The position numbers and the translations under genes were made by a program. Below the pieces are notes generated by a model. The model was given only the letters and a program-made list of their open reading frames with translations, was not told where the DNA came from and did no database searches. Shown here piece by piece: positions 4,358 through 9,262 of a stretch of 9,262 nt of DNA; the first letter of the stretch is position 1, and each line of letters begins with the position of its first letter. Origin of the DNA: CAZMCT01 sp964564785 (lineage in GTDB: Bacteria > Planctomycetota > Phycisphaerae > UBA1845 > Fen-1342). The DNA lies in contig CAZMCT010000140.1 of assembly GCA_964564785.1 (NCBI GenBank), forward strand, positions 1 through 9,262, read 5' to 3'.

Positions 4358-6322
4358 ATGTCCGAGAACGCGTCCGAGCTTCGCAGTATCGCATGGACTC
4401 AGGCGTTTCCATTCGTCCGACTGTTCCGCACGCTGCCGCTTGCGCTCGGCGCAAAGCGGTTGCTGCTCGCGCTGGCGGCCGTGCTCTGCCTCTACATCGT
4501 CGGGCGCGTGCTGGATGCCGTGTGGGGCAAGGACGGACAAGTCGTCTACGCCGAAAGCGGGACCGCGGGACGGCGGTTGGCCACGAACCCGGCGATGGCG
4601 CTGCGGTCGGTTGCCAGCGAGATCGACATCTACGCGACGGGCAGCCACGAGTCGTTCCGCACGTGGCGAAAGGCCGCGATCGACGCCCGCGAGCAACTGG
4701 CGCTGACCGCGCTGCGGATGGCCGAGCCCGGGGCAAAGCCGGAGAGCCTGCGCTCGCAGCTCGAATCGCACGCACTGCGCGATCTGGTGGTCGACAAGGC
4801 CTACCGGGGCGAGCTCGAGACGCTGCGGCGGACCGTCAACGAGCGGGTGAAGGCCGGCCGGGCCGCGCTGAACGCGGCCAAGGCCTCGAACGAACAGCTC
4901 GCGGAGCTGTACCGGGCGGCCGACGCCGTCCGCTACGCGCTTTCGGTGCCGCGCCCGCGGCCGGGGGCGGCGGCTCCGGACGCCTCGGCCGCGATCGAGC
5001 GGCTGCTGGCGGCCGACCCGAACCTTGCGCCCGCGGACCGGGCGCAGCTTCAGTCGCGCCTGACTGAGGCGTGCGCGCGGCTCGGCCTGCTGTACAAGTG
5101 CGAGTGGATCGCGCCGCGCGGGCCGTTCGCGAGTCTGCTGGACTTTGAGCGGCATTGTCTGGCGGCGGCGGTGCAGGGTGCGGCCAGTTGCCGCTTCGGG
5201 TTCCAGGCGCACGCGCTGGACGCGGCACCGGCCATGGCGGGCAGCCTGGAAACGGCGGTGCGCGGCGCGGTGTGGCTGGTGAACCAGCGGCCGCTCTACG
5301 CCCTGGTCTACGGCGTCCTGGCGTTGATCGTGCTGGCGTATTTCGGGGGCGCGATCTGTCGCAGCGCGGCGGTGCAGGTGACGCGTGACGAGAGTGTCGG
5401 CCTGGTTGCGGCGCTGGGGTTTGTCCGCGAGCGGTACACGGGCTTTATTCTTGCGCCGCTGGTCCCGGTCGGTGTACTGGTGGGCATTGCCGTGCTCATG
5501 TTCATCGGTGGGCTCATCGGGCTGATTCCGTGGCTGGGCGAGCTGGTGACGGGCGTGCTCTACCCCCTGGCGTTGCTGGGCGGGCTGGCTGCGGCCGTCA
5601 CGCTGCTGGCGCTGGTGCTCGGGTTCCACCTCATGTGGCCGACGATCGCGGTCGAAGGCTCGGACGGCTTCGACGCGCTCTCGCGGGCGTGCAGCTACGT
5701 TTTCGGCCGCATCTGGCACGTGCTGTTCTACACGTTCGTGCTGTTGGTGTACGGGGCCGCGTCGCTCGTGCTGGTGCGGATCGTCGCGCTGCTGATGCTG
5801 AAGCTGTCGCACCGGTTCACCGGTCTGGGGATGAACCTGGCCAGCAGCGGCGAAATGGACGCGTTGGGCAAGCTGAACGCCCTCTGGCGCATGCCCGCCT
5901 GGGCCGATCTTTCGCTGCTGCCGTCCACCGTCGGCACGCCGTTCTGGGGCACGTTCGCCAACGGCCCGCTCGATGGATCCGAATGGCTCGCGGCTTGGCT
6001 GCTGCGCATCTGGGTCTACCTCGTCGTCGGGCTCGTGGCGGCGTTCGTAGTGAGCTTCTTCTTCTGCGGCAGCACGCAGATGTACTTCCTCCTGCGGCGC
6101 CTCGTCGACGCGACCGACTACGACGAGATCTACTACGAAGAGCCGGCCGAGGAAGAACCGCCAGCGACCTCGGGCTTCCAGCCGCTGCCGGCCGGCGAGG
6201 CCGAGAAGCCGGCTGGCGATACTCAGAAGCCGGCCGGCGGGGCCGAGAAGCCGGCGGCGGGCGGCGCGGCGCAGCCCCCGGCTGGGGATTCCGGCGGGGC
6301 GGCGGACGAGCGGCCGGGATAG
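4358..6322 (+). CDS. Large membrane protein of unknown function with long extramembrane domain and repetitive tail
   Basis: The 654-aa product has one membrane span near 33-50, a long charged, mainly helical region (about 55-305), then about five to seven spans between 313 and 570 (313-334, 364-393, 397-426, 451-477, 543-569). Within the membrane part, MWPTIAVEGSDGFDALSRACSYVF (here quoted only as residues 426-449, key residues W427, E433, D436, S442) looks like a conserved loop. The C-terminus is acidic (DATDYDEIYYEEPAEEE, 585-600) and then becomes a Pro/Ala/Gly/Lys tail with heptad-like repeats (611-631), probably disordered and cytoplasmic. I think I have seen similar planctomycete proteins without known function; I cannot name a family. 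A promoter at 4247-4274 and a GGAGGT site support the start. The gene is convergent with the J-like gene at 6408-6923. It may act in envelope biology, but that is a guess. Confidence 0.8.
   Translation: MSENASELRSIAWTQAFPFVRLFRTLPLALGAKRLLLALAAVLCLYIVGRVLDAVWGKDGQVVYAESGTAGRRLATNPAMALRSVASEIDIYATGSHESFRTWRKAAIDAREQLALTALRMAEPGAKPESLRSQLESHALRDLVVDKAYRGELETLRRTVNERVKAGRAALNAAKASNEQLAELYRAADAVRYALSVPRPRPGAAAPDASAAIERLLAADPNLAPADRAQLQSRLTEACARLGLLYKCEWIAPRGPFASLLDFERHCLAAAVQGAASCRFGFQAHALDAAPAMAGSLETAVRGAVWLVNQRPLYALVYGVLALIVLAYFGGAICRSAAVQVTRDESVGLVAALGFVRERYTGFILAPLVPVGVLVGIAVLMFIGGLIGLIPWLGELVTGVLYPLALLGGLAAAVTLLALVLGFHLMWPTIAVEGSDGFDALSRACSYVFGRIWHVLFYTFVLLVYGAASLVLVRIVALLMLKLSHRFTGLGMNLASSGEMDALGKLNALWRMPAWADLSLLPSTVGTPFWGTFANGPLDGSEWLAAWLLRIWVYLVVGLVAAFVVSFFFCGSTQMYFLLRRLVDATDYDEIYYEEPAEEEPPATSGFQPLPAGEAEKPAGDTQKPAGGAEKPAAGGAAQPPAGDSGGAADERPG
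6188..6250 (+). repeat. Three in-frame 21-bp repeats encoding a PAG-x-x-x-K heptad
   Basis: Residues 611-631 of the 654-aa protein read PAGEAEK, PAGDTQK, PAGGAEK, followed by degenerate PAAGG and PPAG copies to about 643. The DNA is correspondingly repetitive (the word GAGAAGCCGG recurs). Such low-complexity tails are usually flexible linkers and vary in copy number between strains. Confidence 0.7.
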
Positions 6323-6407
6323 AGCAATCTGCCCGTGGATCAACCGGCCCGTGGTTCGCAGGCCGGGGCGGTGCGCTCGGAGCGCGGGCCGGCGGCCGAT
6401 GTCGCGT
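6323..6407. terminator. Convergent intergenic gap with small hairpins; possible bidirectional terminator
   Basis: Two genes converge on this 85-bp gap. It holds CCGGCC (6344-6349) pairing with GGCCGG (6361-6366) across an 11-base loop, and GCGCT (6373-6377) pairing with AGCGC (6381-6385) around CGG. Neither hairpin is followed by a T-run on either strand, so intrinsic termination is only a possibility. Confidence 0.3.
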
Positions 6408-6923
6408 TCAGCCCCCCAGCCACGCGACAAGCGCCAGAAACAGCGCGAGCGCCAGCACGCCGACGCCGGCGGCGCGGGCCCACGCCTGCGGCGGGACGGC
6501 CACGACGGTTTCGCGCGAGGGGGTCGGGTCGAGCCCCTCGTCACCGAATTGGACCTGGGCAATGAGCAGATGTGCCTGGAACTCGTTGAAGCCTAGCTCG
6601 GCGGCCCGCTCGAGAATCGCCTGCCGCCGCGAATAGCGGAGTAAGCCGTCTTCGAGCGACGCGGCGATCAGCGCCCGCAGCTCACCGGCCGGGTCGGCCG
6701 CGCCGCCGCGACGCCGGAGCAGCGCCGCCTGCTGCCGCGGGTCGCGCAACAGCCGGAACGCGACATGCAGCTCTTCGAGCTGTCGCCGCGATTCGACCTC
6801 TCGCCCGGGTTCGTTCAGTGCCGCCAGCAGCCCTGCCCGCAGCAGGATGTAGCGGCGGGCGAGCTCGGTCGGGTCGTAGGACCCCGGGGCAAGTCCGAAA
6901 ACCGCGAACGGATCGCGGGCCAT
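6408..6923 (-). CDS. Degenerate J-domain-like protein with C-terminal membrane anchor
   Basis: The 171-aa product begins DPFAVFGLAPGSYDPTELARRY, J-domain-like in its first 70 residues (DPFAVFGL resembles the helix I start; LEELHVAFRLLRDPRQQAALLRR at 49-71 resembles helices III-IV). The HPD triad expected between helices II and III is absent: the corresponding stretch reads RAGLLAALNEPGRE. It should therefore not stimulate Hsp70 in the usual way. A helical middle (78-125) follows, then a polar linker and a single hydrophobic span (151-169) ending at residue 171, giving a tail-anchored layout. ATG 6923 has AGGAGG 10 bases upstream; the longer frame to 6989 lacks this support. The GT-C/TPR gene lies 156 bp upstream on the same strand. 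The J-like assignment is from pattern only; it may be a scaffold rather than a co-chaperone. Confidence 0.7.
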   Translation of the reverse strand: MARDPFAVFGLAPGSYDPTELARRYILLRAGLLAALNEPGREVESRRQLEELHVAFRLLRDPRQQAALLRRRGGAADPAGELRALIAASLEDGLLRYSRRQAILERAAELGFNEFQAHLLIAQVQFGDEGLDPTPSRETVVAVPPQAWARAAGVGVLALALFLALVAWLGG

Positions 6924-6933
6924 CTTTCCCTGG

Positions 6934-6939
6934 CCTCCT
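6934..6939 (-). promoter_or_regulatory. Ribosome binding site of the J-like gene
   Basis: On the minus strand AGGAGG occurs 10 bases before ATG 6923. It decides the start in favour of the 171-aa product. Confidence 0.65.
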
Positions 6940-7079
6940 TGCGAAACGCTAGGCCCCGCCGAAGCGCGAAGGCAATGGCCGCCCGGCACGTCCGCGATTC
7001 GGCCCCGTGCCCTCGATCGGATGCCGGTCGGAGCACACGCGTCTCGCGACGTCCCAGTAGCGGCTGGCGTTTTCGACCC

Positions 7080-9188
7080 CTACGGTTGCGGCTCGGGCTC
7101 GGGGCGCTGAACCGGCCCGGGGTTGTCGAGCGATTGGAGCAGCCGCTCCGCGTCGCCGTGCTGCGGATTGTCGCGGAGCAGGTCGTCGAGCACGTGGCGG
7201 GCCGCGGCGGTCCGTCCGAGGCGGGCCAGCGCGGATGCGAGCTGGAAGCGGACGTGTTCGAAGGCCCGCGGACCGGGCGGCGTGGCGCTGCGGCCCGGCC
7301 AGTCGGCGAGCGCACGCTGAAACTCGGCGATCGCGTCCGCGGGCTGGCCGAGCGCGAGCAGCGCGGTGGCGAGATTCGCCCGGGCGGGGACGTGCAGCGG
7401 GTTGAGTTCGAGGGCGCGACGGCAGGCGGCGACCGACTCCTCCGTCCGTCCGGTCTGGCCGAGCGCCGCCCCCCGGTTCGCGTGCGCCTCGGCGAGTTGC
7501 GGGTCGAGCTGGGCGGCGTCGTCGAACGCAGCGAGGGCCTCGTCGAGGCGGCCGCGGGCCCGCAGCAGGTTGCCGTATTGCACGCGCAGCCGGGCGTCCC
7601 GTGGCGCGGCCCGGAGCGCTTCCTGGAACGCGGGCTCGGCCTCTTCGAGGCGCCCGGTCTGAAGCAGGGCGGCGGCCAGGCCGGCCAGCGCGAGGCCGTC
7701 GCGGGGTGCAAAGCGCAGGGCAGCGCGGTACTGCGCCACCGCGTCGGCCGGGCGGCCGACGGCGACGAGCGCGCCGGCGTAATTCGTGTGTGTGCCGGCA
7801 GCGGGATAGTGGCGGGCCGCGTGCTCCCAGAGCGTAAGAGGGGTGCTCCAGATTCCGGTCTGCGCGCGCGACAGGAACACCAGCCCGAGAATCGCGGCTA
7901 CGGCACCCGCGGTGAGAACCCGCGCCGCGCCGCGTGCCCCGGCTCGCCGCCACAGCGCGAGCCACCCCGCGCTGGCGAGCATCGACCAGCCGACGAGCGG
8001 CAGATAGCTGTAGCGGTCCGCGACCTCCTGCGCCCCGCTCTGCACCAGCCCGAGAACGGGAGCCAGCAGGATCGCGTAGATGAGCGTCACCGTGGCAAGC
8101 CACGGCCGGCGGCGGGCCTGCCAAATCACGAGCGCGCCCCCGAGCAGCACGAGCACGGCGGGCACGATGTACCTCGCCCGCCACACGTCGAGCGGCGTGG
8201 TCATTTCGTACAGCGGGACCAGTCCCAGCGGCAGGACCGTTTTCCAGAGATAGAACACAAGGCCGTAGCACGCCTGCGCCAGCCGGCCGACCACGCCGTG
8301 CTCGCGGAGGCCGGCGGCGGCCTGCGCCGTATGCTGCGCGAGAACCGCCACGATCGCGAAGATCGCCGAGAGTGTCACGAACGGCAGCTTCTCGACGTAG
8401 GCGGCACGGGCGGCCGGACCGGTCCAGCCGCGGGGGCCGCCCAGTCGCCGGAGGGGCCACCAGTCGAGGATCAGCAGAATCACGGGCAGCGTGACGGCCA
8501 TGGCCCGGCTCAGCAGCGAGAGCACGAACACGCCGAGGATGAGCGCCTGCCGGCGGGCGGACGGTCGGCCGACCCCGCCGCCGTGCGCGTGAAGGTACAG
8601 CAGGACCGTCAGCAGCAGGAAAAAGGAGCTCAGCACGTCGCGCCGCTCGGTGACCCAGGCGACGGACTCGACCCGCAGGGGGTGCACGGCCCACAGCAGC
8701 GTACCCAGGGTGGCCGCCACCCACGCCGCGTGCGACGCGCCCGCCGGCCCCGCGCCGAGCAGTGCGATTGACAGCCGCAGGACGACCAGGCTCGCGCCGA
8801 CGTGCAACACCAGGTTCGTCAGGTGATAGCCGAACGGGTCGTCGCCCCAGATGCACCAGTCCACCGCGAGCGACACCCACGAGAGCGGCTGGTAGTGCCC
8901 GAGGTGGAACGTCGTGAACATCCAGCGGAGCTGCGGGCCGCCGAGTCCGCGAAAGTGCGGGTTGTCCACGATGTTGTACGTGTCGTCGTAATTGAACCCG
9001 TTACGCAGCCCGCCGCCATGCGCGGCCAGCACACCGGCGACGACGACCGCGGCCGCGACCCATGTTCGCCCGTCGCGCAATGCGGCCGGGCTCGCGACCC
9101 GCGCCCCCAGCGAGGGTGCTTTGAGCTCGGCGTGCCCGCCGGCCCCCCGCCGGGTGCTGGGAGCGGACTTCGAGGCGTGCGGTCTCAT
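7080..9188 (-). CDS. GT-C-type membrane glycosyltransferase-like protein with C-terminal TPRs (TMTC-like)
   Basis: The 702-aa product has about 11 membrane spans between residues 42 and 440, then six TPR units (about 466-498, 499-531, 532-565, 566-599, 600-632, 643-680). The first loop after span 1 reads GFNYDDTYNI, with an acidic pair D68-D69 as in GT-C glycosyltransferases. GHYQPLSWVSL (97-107), HPLRVESVAWVTERRDVLSS (169-188) and DRYSYLPLVGW (391-401) are motifs I associate with the TMTC/protein O-mannosyltransferase-related bacterial family. Members are thought to move a sugar from a polyprenyl-phosphate donor onto an extracytoplasmic acceptor, the TPRs binding the protein partner; donor and acceptor here are unknown. 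ATG 9188 is chosen; GTG 9212 adds 8 residues, and neither has a clear ribosome site. The polar N-terminus of about 40 residues is unusual. The tail is PEPEPQP. No other glycan gene is adjacent. Confidence 0.85.
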   Translation of the reverse strand: MRPHASKSAPSTRRGAGGHAELKAPSLGARVASPAALRDGRTWVAAAVVVAGVLAAHGGGLRNGFNYDDTYNIVDNPHFRGLGGPQLRWMFTTFHLGHYQPLSWVSLAVDWCIWGDDPFGYHLTNLVLHVGASLVVLRLSIALLGAGPAGASHAAWVAATLGTLLWAVHPLRVESVAWVTERRDVLSSFFLLLTVLLYLHAHGGGVGRPSARRQALILGVFVLSLLSRAMAVTLPVILLILDWWPLRRLGGPRGWTGPAARAAYVEKLPFVTLSAIFAIVAVLAQHTAQAAAGLREHGVVGRLAQACYGLVFYLWKTVLPLGLVPLYEMTTPLDVWRARYIVPAVLVLLGGALVIWQARRRPWLATVTLIYAILLAPVLGLVQSGAQEVADRYSYLPLVGWSMLASAGWLALWRRAGARGAARVLTAGAVAAILGLVFLSRAQTGIWSTPLTLWEHAARHYPAAGTHTNYAGALVAVGRPADAVAQYRAALRFAPRDGLALAGLAAALLQTGRLEEAEPAFQEALRAAPRDARLRVQYGNLLRARGRLDEALAAFDDAAQLDPQLAEAHANRGAALGQTGRTEESVAACRRALELNPLHVPARANLATALLALGQPADAIAEFQRALADWPGRSATPPGPRAFEHVRFQLASALARLGRTAAARHVLDDLLRDNPQHGDAERLLQSLDNPGPVQRPEPEPQP

Positions 9189-9221
9189 CGGGCGCCCAGT
9201 GTAGTGCCGCACGGGATGGGT

Positions 9222-9262
9222 GGCACGGTCCGGAGGTCGTGCAGCGACCGCAGGGCCGTGGC
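9222..9262. repeat. Imperfect 18-bp-stem palindrome at the window end
   Basis: The 41 bases fold back on themselves: CACGG (9224-9228) with CCGTG (9256-9260) and GGTCG (9235-9239) with CGACC (9245-9249) around TGCAG. I count 14 of 18 pairs matched plus one G-T wobble. It lies upstream of the GT-C/TPR gene and may continue beyond the window. It could be another interspersed palindromic repeat or a terminator for a neighbouring gene. Confidence 0.45.

Noticed and set aside
4268..6562. A 764-residue open frame on the minus strand
   Set aside because: It is antisense to the 654-aa membrane protein, is rich in Arg, Gln, His and Pro, and shows no domain or start signal. GC-rich codon use leaves such frames open.
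6765..8771. A 668-residue open frame on the plus strand, and a 643-residue minus frame at 6949-8880
   Set aside because: Both are shadows of the GT-C/TPR gene, whose motifs and membrane spans are in a different frame.
1..9262. A defence, mobile or biosynthetic gene cluster
   Set aside because: No nuclease, methylase, toxin, transposase, integrase or synthase motif was recognised. The genes look like ordinary chromosomal ones.

Overview
The window is a GC-rich stretch of bacterial chromosome, most likely from a planctomycete (Planctomycetota, perhaps a Phycisphaerae-like lineage). The lineage call rests on three things. Gene 1 ends in a paired EF-hand/dockerin-like module with the GDINPFV signature, which I associate with planctomycete exoproteins. 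Short GCCG/CGGC hairpin repeats are scattered in intergenic and coding DNA. The large membrane proteins look planctomycete-like. These are recollections of family features, not search results. I see no rRNA, tRNA, CRISPR array, transposase, phage gene or plasmid gene.

Layout: (1) 53-1105 (+), a secreted protein with a pyroglutamyl-peptidase-like (C15) core whose nucleophile Cys appears replaced by Ser, plus a C-terminal Ca-binding module. (2) 1106-1234, a repeat cluster: two 25-bp direct repeats bracketing two perfect 8-bp-stem hairpins. (3) 1235-1825 (-), a small protein with a C-terminal J-domain that keeps HPD; its last codons and stop lie in one of those repeats. (4) 1826-1978, a divergent intergenic region. 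(5) 1979-3628 (+), a polytopic membrane protein of unknown function with two in-frame 66-bp copies of the same kind of hairpin repeat in one loop. (6) 3695-4186 (+), an MntR-like DtxR-family regulator in which one expected metal ligand is Gln. (7) 4247-4274, a good sigma70-type promoter driving (8) 4358-6322 (+), a large membrane protein of unknown function with a repeated Pro/Ala/Lys tail. (9) 6323-6407, a convergent gap with small hairpins. (10) 6408-6923 (-), a degenerate J-domain-like protein with a C-terminal membrane anchor. (11) 7080-9188 (-), a GT-C-type membrane glycosyltransferase-like protein fused to six TPRs. (12) 9222-9262, an imperfect palindrome cut by the window end.

How the genes work together: the arrangement looks like ordinary chromosome and not one clear multi-gene system. 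The polytopic protein and the MntR-like gene are 66 bp apart and could be co-transcribed. The 654-aa protein has its own promoter. The GT-C/TPR gene and the degenerate J-like gene lie in tandem on the minus strand. The strongest leads are the hairpin repeat family that has entered coding sequence, the Cys-to-Ser C15-like secreted protein, and the altered metal site of the regulator.
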